A DNA stretch of 64,000 bases from Strigamia acuminata (GCA_949358305.1 OX442318.1:14304517-14368516); one strand, 5' to 3'. Positions 1 to 13,768 are shown, numbered from the stretch's first letter. The notes: generated by a model not told the origin, from the letters alone. Numbers and translations are program-made.

Positions 1-1664
1 ATGTCGAATTGTCGATTTGGCATCGCTCCCATTAAGAGCAACACAAACAGTTATCCTGCAAGACCGGTTTATGCAGTGTATTGTAGTGAATCCCGATATG
101 TATTTGTAAACGGTGTAATGATGATATCTGATTGTCACCTTCCCGTAATCTGGGTGACCCCTTTATACAATTTATTACAACCAATACCGTTAAATTGTTC
201 GCTTCCCTGACTGATTTTACTCAGAAATGATAAAACAATCAAAACAAAACAAAGGAGCAAATATAATCTGTTCTGACTAAGTTTGACAAAATGTGCGATG
301 GAGCGAATTCAATAATGAGCGGCCATCGCGATGACTTGTAAATCAGCGTATTAATATTCAAACAGGAGCGGCGTCAGAAATAGTGAAATAAAAATGTACA
401 ATTTTAATTTGATTTACTCTCCAGACACAATTTTAGTGAGTTACAGTTCCGGTACCAATTTGGGTCACAATTCCGATCACTTTATAATAAGTTTAGATTT
501 CCATTTATTGTATATTTTATGTCAATTTGAATTTTTAAGTGTTTTAATAATAATTTATTTTATGGATGTTTTAATGAGTACCGTATTAAAACGCATCGTG
601 TTGACCTTATTGGTCCAGAAGGATCACGGATACGCAATCACTTGTTTGTATCCTAGAGGTTGTCATGTGCAAGCAAGGGCAGTTTTTTACAAGATTTTGT
701 AAACATTCAATTTTACAAGTTTAAATATGAAAGATCTTGAAGATGACTTTTAACGTCGAATTTGCACTTGTCATTGGATTGCCCCACTCATTAAATTCAA
801 CTTTACACGCTGTGTAAACATGCCGCACTAATTAAAGATTGGTAATGTGGATCTCATATACAGTGAGTGCATCGCTTGCCATTGTTTCAGCACTTTTACT
901 CCTGACTTTGTAGTTTCAATTTCACATCTGCATGTGAAATGTAATTGATTGGTTTTTGATGTAATTATTTTTCAAGTTTGTAAGTTTGTTACAATGTATG
1001 TACACACTCACAAAGTGAATCGAAGTATTATTTACGTTAATGTATTTGTATAGTATAGTGGATTTACACGATTTACACTTTAATTTGCTTGATGTAAACG
1101 TGTTTATTGCAAACAGCAGTGGAGAACATTTTCATTGAAAGCAGAAATGTTGACCATTAATTCATTTAGTTATTGGGAGGACTTTGACGCGTTAAGTAAC
1201 TTTGTGTAGAATGATTAATGAGTTTTTGCGAATTGATTCGTGTTCTGTTCACAACACACCACTAGAATAAAGGAATTGTTTTGAGCAGATTGGCTTTTGT
1301 TCATGTACTTGTATGTTGGATGGCCGCACAGAGGTTTGACTTGTGAGTTGGATTTTCTTTCACTTTATACAATCTCCAACACTATAGATATAAAAGAAAT
1401 CATAGGAAATAGCTGGATACTAAATTTATTGATTTTTGTGAAAAGTTCAGGAGCTCGAGAAGAAAATTTCTACGGTATAAGCATTTAACATTTACATTTC
1501 ATTTATTTCTTTCATGGGAATAGCTGCCAGCAAGGAAAGTGGAAAAAAATCTTTTCTGGACTTAAATTCATCCAACATTCATAAAATATTGCAGACATGC
1601 CATTATTGCATTACCAGGTGCATTCAATAAAGAATTAACACAACATGAGAATTAGCAATAAAGA

Positions 1665-1967
1665 ATGAAAACACAATCTGCTTTAAAGCCGAAAGGAAAA
1701 GTCTATCTCCCAGATGAGACACTTGATATGGATTTACATACTAAAGAAACCAAAAAAAACAACAAGGTATATAGTGCTTCCGCTGAAGAATTGGAAATAG
1801 ACTTGTCACCAGGAAAAAAGGATGTTTCAGAGGGAGATCCATTTCTTGTCTTTCTTTTTCAAGTTAAAGATGAGGTCATTGAGATCATTTATGGAGAATG
1901 GAAAAGTAAAAGGAAAAAAATGCACTTTGGTCATGCAAAAATGTCAGGATCAATAAGTGCTTGGTAA
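1665..1967 (+). CDS. unidentified 100-residue open frame
   Basis: ATG to stop, lysine- and glutamate-rich at the start (KPKGKVYLPDETLDMD), then EELEIDLSPGKKDVSEGD and VKDEVIEIIYGEWKSKRKK. The composition is more protein-like than most frames nearby, but there is no recognisable domain, splice context or promoter. It may be a fragment of a repeat or chance. Confidence 0.15.
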   Translation: MKTQSALKPKGKVYLPDETLDMDLHTKETKKNNKVYSASAEELEIDLSPGKKDVSEGDPFLVFLFQVKDEVIEIIYGEWKSKRKKMHFGHAKMSGSISAW

Positions 1968-4900
1968 AGTGGTGTTGCTGGAGTGTCCTATGGGGGATTA
2001 GAGTTTGTCGGTGATACCTGCCAAAATTGTTCCACATGTCACAGGTAAGTGGGATTGGTAAAAGTGAAGATTTTGGATCAAGTTACATGGACATGAAAAT
2101 AAATGAGGTTTTGCTGGGGTGATAAAGGAATGGAAAGTGTGTTGTTTGTTGCGGTTTTTCAATTGTGATTGAAAGAAATTCATTTTTTTGCTCCGTTCAG
2201 CTGGGAATGCTTTGTTCTGCTTGTGTGAAAATACACTTTTTTGGAAGGTTGATTTATTATTTAGTTTTCTCTTCTCATGTTGATGCCAATTTTTACCACT
2301 TTGAAGATATTCGTTCCACTTTTGTAGAAAATTTGTCGATTAGAAGAAATTCTATTCTCAATGGGTTCTTAGAGTACTTTTTCTTCCAGTCATGTGTATT
2401 CTTCTCATGTGAAGAAGCCGCACTCTGCGAAGCAGCCAGCTCAAACCCGTGTAAATCAAATCCTTCGAGTGGATTAAATTGACAACTAGTATATGTGGTA
2501 ATACAGTGTGTAAATTATATATCGTGTGACAGTTTGCCAACCGTAAAGTTGCAATATTTTACTGCGAGAGTGCACTGCACCGCTGTGAAGCGTGAACAGA
2601 ACTTTGCCAGAATATTAATAAATGATTGTTTCTTTGATATTTGGAGATCTTTTGGGAGATATCAATCGAAAAAAATAATATTTTCTTTTGAAGAATCCAT
2701 TTAGTCCTAGAAGCTTAGACAAATGAGAAAGGGACATGACACCGGTACTAGTTCTAATGCTATTGGGCTGTACACAGAACCGTCCGTTGGATTCGCGCGC
2801 CATATAGTGGTAAAATTCGGCTTTATGACGTCATTTAGGACAAACAAATGTCCGTTTTTCCATTGCTAACGTGGTTGCTAACGTGGTTGCAGGTCTTTTA
2901 AAGATGGTAACAACTAAGCATTGTGCTTACGGCACTTGCAATAGTGATTCTAGATATGGTCATAAGCCTGAAATGTTATGAGTAACAAATTCCGTAATAC
3001 CAACCATATTTTAAATAAAATTTTATTTAAAATAAAATTCTCAAAATAGCATCTACTGTACAATTAGTGACAAAAATACACACAACCTCAACACGCCTAA
3101 ATGAGCTTAGTTGTGAATCTCAAAATGTTAATGAAGGTTGAAATACTATAATCCTCCAATTAGTGTCAGATAGTCGCTACATCTCAGCAACAAGATAGCC
3201 ACAAGATACAAAGTTCAAACATCGACTAAACCTCAAAAGTCCATACATCGACAAAACTTCGAAAGTCAATATCGATTTTTAATTTCTATGGTTGTTGGGT
3301 TAAATGACATCTTGTGTTAGAACGAGATATTAAAATGTACAGTTGTTGTTGTTGTTGTGCTTGTATCCTGCCTATGCTTGTTTTTATTTGTGTCTTAATT
3401 TGCCTTTTATAAACATTGTTTTCAACACACCGGTACATCGACGCAATTCCAAATCCATCACATTTGTGCTGCTTGGGAAGTTTTAGTTTTCAACTCATTG
3501 TATTATATGTTCGGAGAATAATGATAACAACCGCAATCTTGTCTTGTAAATTCACTGCAAATTCAAAATGATATTTGATGGCTTTTTTTGATTTTCCTGT
3601 TTGCCAAACTAGATTTTATTTCAAAACCCACTAAAGAAATAAATATGAAAATACACTGCTCACGTTTGCTGCAAACCTAATTTCATGCACTAAAGGAGTT
3701 TTCACGCAGAAATGAAGATTTTTCTATAGCTTCTTTTCAAAAGGGAGAGAAAAAATCTTCAAAGAGATGAACTCATAATTCAATGCCGAATGGCATTTAT
3801 GGCAAACTGAACATTGATTACAATTACTTCTTCCTAGCGGCTTCCAGTCAAATTGAAAAATTTTACAATTCACTTCCCCTTCTTTGATTTCCAATTTAAA
3901 TGTAAGAATGGAACTAACAACAAAAACTAGTTGTAATTTCAGTGTGAAAAAAAAACTCCATTTTAAAGTCATGAAAGAACAAAAAAGATTTTAATTGCAA
4001 ATCCCAAACACACTTGTTGCCTCACCTTCAATCTCAAGATCAACCAAATTAAATTCCAATGCCACATTCTGTGAATTAAAAAATTCCACAGTCCATCAGA
4101 TATTTCTATTTGAAATGTTGCTAATACATCAGTCAAAACAATTCGCCATCAGGCGTGCCTGGTGTTATCGCTGTCCAGTGACATGGGAAAACTTGGCTTT
4201 GCAGCAATTAAGCAATGGAATCAGAAGAATGTCAGCAACAAACTATTTTGACACCTGAGACTTAGGCTAGCTGCTGAAACAACGGCGCTCCCATTAGAAT
4301 GGACATACTCTGATCAACTACAAAATTGGCCTATTACCCATTGGCCGAGCCATTTCCCTTGAGTAGTGATACAAAAAAATAGACTCAAACACCAGAATTG
4401 CATTAGATGTACAGACATTGTAATCGATTACCTATAAAATTCAAAAATTGTTTGCTTTCCTGACAAAGCAACCAATAAACTGAAGCAACATCTATTTTAA
4501 AATAAAAACAGCATAAAACTGTATTTCATGAATGGAAAAAACATTTTATTATAAAATACAATTAAAATTAAATCATTTTAATCATTATAATAATCACAAA
4601 AATTAAAAAAAAATTATAACTATTTTTCTTGGTGGTAGTACACAGTCTACAGTTAGGAGTAATGAGACTCGGCCAATGAGTAATAGGCCACTTTTGAAGT
4701 TGATAGAGTGTAGTGATGTGATATCGCATGCAAGCGTCACATTTGCGACAATGAAAAAAACAAAACCAAACAATGACTAAAAAGTAACAAATTAAAAACA
4801 ATAAAACCAAAGAGATTTAGTTAGTATTGTAGATGTGTAGCGCAGAGTTGTCTAAATATTTGCACAGCTATGAATAATTCCATGAACGGTGAAAACAATT

Positions 4901-4976
4901 TCAACTTTAGAAAAAAAACAGGTGCCCGGCACACACATCATGCTCATCGAGTAATGCAATTTCATGTTTGACATAT

Positions 4977-5000
4977 GAATAAATAAATAAATAAATAATA
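4977..5000. repeat. (AAAT)n microsatellite
   Basis: About six AAAT units. Confidence 0.85.
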
Positions 5001-5930
5001 CCGGTATTCATCTTAGACTAATATTGCTGCTGCTACAATTTTGCTGAAATTGTGCTATTCTATTTTTCACCTGTTAATCTAACATGAATCTGAGTGCAGT
5101 ATCAAAATGCTTATCCTTATTTGTAATGTTTTTATGCTTTCAAAAATAATCTATTAGAGGACTCAGTGAAACCGAAAAATTTCGATCGTATTTTTTAAAT
5201 TGCAGAATTTATAAACTTTAATTTATTCATTCAAATTTTGCACGAACGCCAAAACTAAACTTTGTGCCATTAATAAGGCAATAACTCATACAATTTAAAC
5301 CATCTATCCAAATAAAAAATGAAAAATAAAAAAAGAGCAAGCAATTAAAGTTCCAAATGGATCTAAATTGATCCTAATCTCATATTTAATTTGCAAAACA
5401 ACAATAAAATATGAGCTTCATCTTTTATTTGGATCCAATTCAAGTACTTAATTTGATTAAAATGTGGTGCATCATAAAGGCAACAACCTCCTTTAATTCT
5501 TTTTTTTTTCCATTTTCAAACAAACTATCGAGAAAAAAAAAATTAAATTTACATCCCTAAAAGATGATTCCGAAAACGTGGGTAATAAACTTGGAAAAAT
5601 GCCCTTTTCTCGGGAAATGAAATGATACTTTACTAAATTACTTAGCATGTCACCATTAACAAAAACGGCCCTCATTTTTTCCCGCTTTACATCTTTCGCA
5701 ACATCATAAAGCAATTAGCAAAATTTCACTCGCAAATTTACATACCACATTAATCACTTGAATAGGCCTACCATTGTAGTTAAGGAATATTAATTCTATC
5801 TAACTTTGCACTTACAAATATCATCAACCCTCATAAGTCAGTAGTAGTAATCTATAGTTTGCACGTCCATTGTTTTTAAGAAATATGAAAAGTCAAACTG
5901 TTACTGATCCCCTTCAAGACCACGCAATTT

Positions 5931-6155
5931 CCTAATGGTCCGCTACCCTCGTACAACTCCACTATGCCAGGGGGAGATGCTGGTTCCGGAAGTTAGTTTC
6001 AGGAACCAATGAAAATGCTGCAAAGCAGTTTTAGCCCTAATCTTGCTTGGGCCACCTCATGACAAGTGTCATGGTACTTCTCCATTCTTGTTCACCATGG
6101 TGATGCTTAGGAATGGACGGTTATGCTATTTCCAGTAACGTGAGCGACAGACACA
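5931..6155 (+). repeat. uncharacterised dispersed repeat, copy A
   Basis: Shares CAACTCCACTATGCCAGG, TCAGGAACCAATGAAAA and TTCTTGTTCACCATGGTG with copies at 20092-20420 and 36945-37262. No terminal inverted repeat, coding frame or poly(A) tail is seen. Confidence 0.7.
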
Positions 6156-9100
6156 TTAAATGCGTTCAATTTGGTGAAATTTATTGAAAAAATCGTTATC
6201 GTTGTAAAAATAAATATTAGATGAAAACAAAAACCTGGATAACAATCAACCATTTTGAACTGTGGATTTTCACATCTGCTAGAATATCAAAAGTAACAAC
6301 AATTAAGGGAAGAAAATAAAAGATTTTCCTTTTTCTTTTTAAAAGTGAATGTACCTACGATATTGTAATTTCAGTCTTTACAATCTACGAATCGCTCCTC
6401 CTTAATTGCTTTTCAATTGCGAAGAAGTTGGGGTGTCCTTTACTCCATTGGTTTACACTAATTTCTTTGTCATAAGTTAATTTGTGATGCTGGCCGTCCT
6501 TAGCGCCTCCTATATTTTATGCCACGAATAAATCACTTTCCTGACAGTTTCTAAACTTTCAGACACCTAGTACTTGCGGCTTTTGTGGTACGCCAACTTT
6601 TATGTATAAAGTTGAAAAAGTTATCAACTCTGCTACCATGTAAGGATTTTTGCTTTTGCTGACCTTGGAAAACAGGCGCCATCTTGGTGGAGTTGAAAAC
6701 TTAAAGAGGCGCCTATTGAGTGAGCTGAAATCCAAACTATAGTGCATGTAATTTGGTTGGCTCATATCTTCCAATTCATCAATCTCTATTTATTTCTGCT
6801 AGCATGCAGTCTGACTTTAATTGTCTCTACACAAATGTCCACATCCATCAAACGCACAATAAGAGAACTTTAGCAATACAGGCCACTAGAAGTAAAGGTG
6901 TGCATCCCACAGTTTTGTTCAGTCTAAAAGGGTACTAATAACAATGATAATACTAGTAATAAGCCCATACTATATCTCCCAAAACTACAAACTATTTTTA
7001 GACATCAGGTCAGCCAACGGTCCAAGAGAACCATAAGCTAGCAATATCATAAATTCATATCGTTCACGAGTGGAGGAAAAATCCAGTTTAGGTAAGATGA
7101 CAACACTATTCCTACCGAGATGCACAAAGACTCATAAATTACTCGTTAGACAGTTTGCGCAAGTGTACTTTTCTCTTATAAAATGATTCTTTATGATTAT
7201 AAGCACAGTAGAGGGCTCTAAGATAAGAGAAAGTCTCATTTGTTATACTACTTATAAGAATAAAGGACCCATGTGCTTGTCTCTTATTTAGGTCGTCATG
7301 CATAACTAATGAGGTATTAGTTTTTTGTTTATGCAGTATGCCACATTGCAATAAAAGCAAAGAAAAACAATGGTTACAATTCTCCTAATTAGTAACTAGT
7401 TTATTGTATCATTATATCTTTCTTGTTCGTGTTAATGTATATTCAAGGATGTATAAGGCACTATACATGCACATTTTTTTTTATTATTAACTCAAGTATA
7501 TATTTAAAAAAAAACATTTGGATTACGTGACTTCTCGTAGTATAACCACCATTAATCTTTCAAGCAAGTAAACAAAAAAAATATATTGCCACTAGGTAGT
7601 GTGTGTTCCGCTAATTCACTGCAAGACTGTAGTGTTTACAGAGTAAAACAAATGTGGCAAGTTGATCTGGGACATTGTTAGGCAATTAGGAGCAAAACAA
7701 GATGTCCCAGTGCTGGGCGAGTTGTCAATTACTACAATAATTACAAGTGATTTAAGAAAATTTTAAGCATTTGCTCAACCAGTCTTAATGCATCTTTGGT
7801 GTTTTTACAATAGGTTAAAAAAATATCAATAACTTTTTGTTTCACTACTGAATCAATGCATGTGGTGACGAATTGAATACTTTTTGCCAGGGTTGTACAC
7901 CTTGTGTTTATTTTTAAAATTTTCTTATATTCTACTACTTCCAACTCCCACATTGCCAAATGCAATTGTCTTCAAAACATGCTACATAAATCAATGACAA
8001 TTCTGAAGATGTCTTATTTATATCTACCTTACACCGGATGAATGTCGTATCGACATTCATCGACATCAATCCTAGTAATCCGCAGAATTCCTTCCATCCT
8101 TTTTTCCAATTTAAGAGGTCATGTCCTTCTTCATCTGAGAATTTCAAACAAAGCCGATGAATTTTTAAGTTCATTCTTTTGCATTCCTGCCGAGCCTAAT
8201 TTTTTTTACATAATATTTTAAAACTATACCAGAATGCTTTTAAGAGTCCAAGAAGCACACTTTTGCAACTACTTTCTAACAGTGCACGATTCCTTAATGC
8301 ACATTCCATATAAATAAATTCGGCCGACAATAAAATTTTAAGTGCACAACTTTGCTAATTATCTCTCGCAAAAGAAGTAAAAATATGGCACCTATAAAGC
8401 TATGGAAACTTGTGCAAAGAAGCCTTTCACAACTTAAGTTAATTAGACCTTGAGCTCAAAGACTTTCGCACTTCTATACACACACTCAGACACAATTGAG
8501 AATGACTTTTTGCTCTTAATAAGCTCGCAATAGAAAATCTAATTAAAGTGTTTGCCAACTTGTACTTTGCAAACTGCTAAGTAAGAATAATTACCAATCA
8601 CATACTTAAAACAGAATCCTAATGAACTCAAACTGCAAATTTATGATGGAAAAAATAAAAGTGTCAATCAAATCAAATCTCATCAATCTTTCGGAGTGAA
8701 GTTTCTCCAGAAAAAGTGGAAAGAAAAAAAACCATTGACCTTTTCTTTCCCAATTTGCTGTTAAGAGAAGAGAAAAATGCTGGACCAGTGGTTGTTGAGA
8801 CGCAGCTGGTGTTGTCCTTGCCATTAATGCAATAATTAACTATTAGCTGAATTAGTAAGGTTTAGTGGAAAAAGATTTGCTGCCAGCAAATAAAAAAAAG
8901 ACTTGCTAATTGCTGTGGCATTTGTTGTCATCTATCATTGCAAAGGTTCTTGCATCAGATTTTTGCAACAAAATCAATAATGGCGACTAAAGTCAGTAAA
9001 ACATTGAGTTCAGATAATTTATTTATTATTTTACTTTTGGATTTTTTAAAAAATTACATCATATTTCAATCATTTCCTTAAAATATGCATGGAAAACATT

Positions 9101-9272
9101 AGGTTTTGATTTGAAAATTTGCTTTCCACATGTGTAGATATGGAGATTGAGATCATTCCCTTCACTGGTTAAGAGTCTGATTTTTTAAAAAATGTTGTGA
9201 ACTCGTGAATTTTGTTGACATTCTGCACATTCTATGAAAATAAAGATGGTACGTATTGTTATTTGTCAACAA
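6156..9272. other. non-genic AT-rich sequence
   Basis: Nothing recognised except the possible frame-shifted remnant at 7741-8174. Confidence 0.5.
7741..8174 (-). pseudogene. unidentified possible frame-shifted coding remnant
   Basis: Two overlapping minus-strand open frames look protein-like. One starts with ATG at 8174, reads through EEGHDLLNWKKGWKEFC and ends in a stop near 7935. The other, shifted frame continues with LHLAMWELEVVEYKKILK and DALRLVEQMLKIF to a stop at 7741. Joined by one frameshift they would cover about 140 residues of mixed composition. No family is recognised, and no introns or poly(A) tail are evident. It may be a decayed retrocopy or chance. Confidence 0.3.
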
Positions 9273-9642
9273 CTTTTCTTCCAAAAGCGACTTTCCAAAA
9301 GCCACTTTACAATATCCACTTTCCAAAAGCCTCTTTCTAAAAGCCTCTTTCTAAAAGCTTCTTTCTAAAAGCCTCTTTCCAAAAGCCGTTTTCCAAAAAT
9401 TGCTTTCCAAAAGTCACTTTCCAAAAGTTGCTTTCTAAAAGTCACTTTACAAATGTCGCTTTTCAAAAGCCACTTTCCAAAATGCACTTTCCAAAAGCTG
9501 CTTTCCAAAAGTAGCTTTTCAAAAGTCGCTTTTCAAAAGTCGCTTTTCAAAAGTCGCTTTTCAAAAGTCGCTTTTCAAAAGTCGCTTTTTAAAAGTCGCT
9601 TTTCAAAAGTGGCTTTTCAAAAGTCACTTTTCAAAAGTCACT
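9273..9642. repeat. 14-bp minisatellite, about 26 units
   Basis: The unit is CTTTTCAAAAGTCG, with an almost palindromic CTTTTcAAAAG core. The first two thirds are diverged (CTTTCCAAAAGCCA, CTTTCTAAAAGCCT and others), while about 9513-9642 is nearly homogeneous. In the plus frame it gives a spurious peptide with a 14-residue repeat (SLFKSRFSKVAFQK). Confidence 0.95.
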
Positions 9643-12325
9643 TGTGTAGAACTTGTGGTAACTTTGGATAATTCCAAAACAGGCACCAACCTAACTAAAA
9701 AAAAATAAACAACTATTCATGTGTTCATTAATGACTAAGTCACTTCAATAGATAAGGAAAATAAGAAGATAAATTGCTGGCATATATTTTTCAGTGACTT
9801 AAAGTCATATTTTTGACGCTTTTATATTGCCGGTATCCAATTAGCGTTTTTCAGTTTTTGCAAACTTTTATTTGTACCATTTGCACAATCCTTTTGAGTC
9901 TATCTTCTCTTATCCTGCCAAAATATGTATAATTTTTTATTTAATTTTTCTTTAAGTCAGATTTGTACGTTAGGATTTAAATTATACATTGCCAATACAG
10001 AGACCTCATCGTTTATAAGTTTGGCAGAGGAAAAACTAAGCAGCTGTTATATACAGCAAAATAAATTTCAACTTTACTGAAAAACAACCCCAAGCTCCTA
10101 AAAAAACATGTTTCTCCTTGTAATTCGATAATAACTCACCTGCTCACAACTTATTGTGGCTGAAACCTCTAAACTATCACGCTACTGCTTTATGAAAAAC
10201 ACAGCGAAAACACACGTGCCTAACATTATTTCACTTTTTATAAAAACTTTAAATAACTTTAAGAAAAATAGAAAATTCATCCTACTGCCATCCCCTAAAA
10301 AAATCTGTACAATTAATTAAATTCTATACATTAGAAACAATTAATTAAAACTTGTGATCCCTAAACCCATAACCAATCTTAGCAAGATTTTAATAAAAAT
10401 GTAAAAGCAAAAAATTACTGAATCAAAATGAAATCCCAAATGATAAAATATAAAAAATGCATTTATTGACTAATAATTGAATATTTAATATAAAATTTAC
10501 TCTGAAATTCAGCGAAAACCGGTTTAATCTGAGAGAACTAAAAAGCCTCATACACAATGTATGTCTCCTACTACGCTATAATAAGAGTGGAGTTTCATGA
10601 TTATATCTTAATAAACGTCCATAACAATAAAAATGTAATAAGAATCTGAATCCAGATTTGAAAATTGATAAAATACGCTCCGACTTTACCAGGTCTGATT
10701 GGCATTACAAGCTTCACTTATTACAATATTCAGCCAATCAGATTCATATGCCCAAAATTTAATTTGAAAAAAAAAAAACAGCAATAAACTTTATAGGATT
10801 TATATTTTAAATGGTTGTTGAAACGGCATAAAAACAAGGTGGCTGATACAAAAAAATGTAAATATAAAATTGATAGCTCGTGCCCTTTAATTGGAAGTCA
10901 GAATGGTTCAAATGGAAATGAAATAGCACGTTCCCAAAACAGTAAATAACCTGGGAAGTGCTGAAAATAACTTGTGGATGAGGTCGAGTATAAATTGTAG
11001 TTGCGGTTGCCAAAAATTGTAGCACTCATAACGATTCAGTTTGCTCGTATACTTGCCTCCAAATTATTCCACATTCCAATGCAAACGATTCAAGGGAAAA
11101 ATGATATGCTTGGTTTATTCTCTGCTATTAGATGAAATGAAGGTGCATCATTATCTCATGTCAAATTAAACCCAATTGAAAACAAGAGGGGGATGTGGAA
11201 AGATGGAAACAATAAAAACTGTATAATTTTGATTTTCAGATAGCTGCATCACGCTTCCGAATTTTATCATTGCTAAAACACAATTTTACTTTGCCATAGT
11301 GTGTTTGCACCGCAATAGACAAAGTTGCTTCATCCTCCCAGAGAATCCACTAATTCTCATTGGCTGGCTGCTTTGCCAGTGTGTTGATGCAAAAGAAGTG
11401 ATCTGGTGATAATCTCAGGCAATCACAACATTGTTTTGGTACCATAAAGACTAGTGGACAGCTCTAGGAGGTCGGAGGTCGGAGGTCGGAGTCCGCCGTC
11501 CGAGAGTCACGGTTCCTTTATTACATCAACTTTTCCATCTTCGATTGCAGACTAATGTCTTACTTAGAAGAATTCGTGGTCTTTACACCAGCCTTTAAAT
11601 TTCAGGTTGAAAGAACATTTCAGAGTCCGAGGCAGTTTTTTTAACCAGAAATTTGAAGGCAGGAGTAAAAACCATGAATTTTCCTATGTTTATTATCTGA
11701 ACTAGACTTTCTAAAACTCATCATACTAAAGTGATTTAAGTGTAAACTAGCCATGACCCTTGCTCAACTCTTGTCAAATAATAATTGCTTATTAGTACAG
11801 TACAACAAGTTGGGTATTCTCCTAACAGAGCAAGGAATCTTTATTTAATGAGCAATCCTGATAATTCATAAATAACAAGTAAACACAAGCAACTTCATGA
11901 GAAAGGTGAAATATCCCTGGGGACTTTGTGTCTGCAACATCCTGAAATTCTTGGCAATTTTTATTAAATGTGATATTTCAACAAGCTGTTTGTTTCAAAT
12001 AACTTTTCATAAAACTAAAAATTTCTACTAATATTAATTTTTTCATCAAATCCAAATGCAAATATTCTGCTTAATTTTTCTAATGCAGCTGAACAGTGCA
12101 TTGCATTTATATTGTAATTAAGTTTTTCTAGTCTAAATTTAATAACACCTTCAGCAATCAATCTCCGTTTGCAACAACACGCGAAGTAAAAAAGAGGAAA
12201 AAAGAAAAACTGCGAGTTTCTCTCTAATAAAACTTGACTTTGTAGTGTACAATCATTGAAGCAATCATTTTTCAATCTCATATGTAATAACTGTGGACGT
12301 TTCCTTTTTCTTCCATTCTGCGTGG
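9643..12325. other. non-genic AT-rich sequence
   Basis: No coding signal; only the small GGAGGTC repeat near 11467. Confidence 0.5.
11467..11490. repeat. 7-bp tandem repeat (GGAGGTC)
   Basis: GGAGGTC repeated three times, followed by GGAGTCC; a small GC-rich microsatellite. Confidence 0.8.
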
Positions 12326-12480
12326 CACATATTGGAAATTCATTTTTCAATTCCAACTAACATCATGATAGCCAAAACCAAAATATTGTTCACACTGCCA
12401 ATCCTCCTAATATATATGTATATATATATTTTGGCTTTCGTGATGTTAGTTGGAATTGAAAAATAAATTTCTAATATGTA
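12326..12480. repeat. long hairpin, 52-bp arms
   Basis: The left arm (12326-12377) and right arm (12429-12480) are inverted complements with few mismatches. The core TTCCAACTAACATCATGATA pairs with GTGATGTTAGTTGGAATTGA, separated by a 51-nt AT-rich spacer. No coding frame. It may be a short MITE or a transcribed hairpin. Confidence 0.85.
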
Positions 12481-13714
12481 AATACACATATATGTAAATC
12501 TAATATAAATATTAAAAATTTACAGTATTTGTTCATCTTGTATAATAAATTTTATTTTTTCAGCAGTTTGAAATTTGATTCAATCCAGACAAAAACTATG
12601 AAAAAAGAAAATATTTTTGGCCATATTTCACATAACTTGCATTCCGCGGGTGCGTGGAAGCCCATTTCATGTTCCAGCTTGCAATATAACCTCAATTTTT
12701 AACCCTTCAAGGATTTCTAAATACGAAATAAATTTTTAATTAATTTTTCGTTAACATTCAACTTTTAAGTCTCCAAGCTAAATTGTTTTAGCTATTTGGC
12801 TTAAAAACTTGCCATAACTTTTAGGACCATATTTGACCGCTTAAAACCACGTTTCTTCTAGATTACCCGGATCGGAGAATCCTAACAAGTAAGCTGAACT
12901 GCAGATTTCCTTATTGCTGGTCAAGTGCACTACCAACAATGTGTCTGGAACACCATTTATATTAAAACCAAATTAAAACGCTAAATTCCATTTTTTGCAC
13001 ACAAAAACAAATGTTTTGGGTGTTCTTTAGACTTAAGGAATTACACAATATAGTTTTACTTAATTGACATCTACTAAAAATCAAAATAAAGTCAAATGAA
13101 ACTATTGTCAGTTTTAAAAACACATTGAGAGAAGTTCCTGTGTTCTACTGCACAAACAATTTTCAACTGTCAATTTCAAAGTTTTACATGACAATAGTAG
13201 TTATTCTCTAATTCGTGCAGTGGGGTTGGAAGACCAGATGGACTAATTTGTTTAGAAGTTTAACAGGAATGTTTCTTGATCCCTCATTAGCATCTGCTTT
13301 GACACTGTCAATACTGTAATGAAATGTGCCTTGCAGGGATCCAGGTTATTTCACTGTCGAAATGCTGTAAACAGACTTAGTCTGTGAAATAAAATGGTTA
13401 ATAATGTCTAGGGATAAAATAAATACGAGGTGAGTATGATAAAATATCACTAATAATTTATTCGGAATGAATACAATAAGCTAAACTAATAATGAATCAA
13501 ACAAAGGAATGAAATGAATAATGAAATGCGTACAAAACAGTTGTTGTACGCGAAAATGGCGGGAAGTCCAAAACTCACTCGGGCGGCTATGGCTGACTCC
13601 GGTGACGCTCAGGGGGTCCTCCATGGCGAGTGAGATATATTATGCAGCATTAGGAAGAGCAGCCACTGGCGCAACTACAGGCGATACTACAGGCATGGCC
13701 GCAAGAACAAAGAC

Positions 13715-13768
13715 AATTGGTGCAGGCACAACAATCGGTGCGGGCACAACAATCGATGCCGGCATGAC
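13715..13768. repeat. 18-bp tandem repeat, 3 units, in a GC-rich patch
   Basis: Three 18-bp units (AATTGGTGCAGGCACAAC, AATCGGTGCGGGCACAAC, AATCGATGCCGGCATGAC), preceded by 12-bp GGCGCAACTACA-like units. They lie in a patch (13540-13860) much less AT-rich than its surroundings, open on both strands. Probably an old repeat or an expired insertion. Confidence 0.75.

Larger units (their letters stand above)
1..5930. other. non-genic AT-rich sequence
   Basis: Apart from the weak frame at 1665-1967, no coding or RNA signal is seen. Only small features occur, such as GTTGCTAACGTG twice in tandem near 2872-2893, a TTG run near 3340 and the AAAT microsatellite near 4977. Confidence 0.5.

Noticed and set aside
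9453-9671. 72-residue plus-strand frame with SLFKSRFSKVAFQK repeats
   Set aside because: It is entirely a translation of the 14-bp minisatellite.
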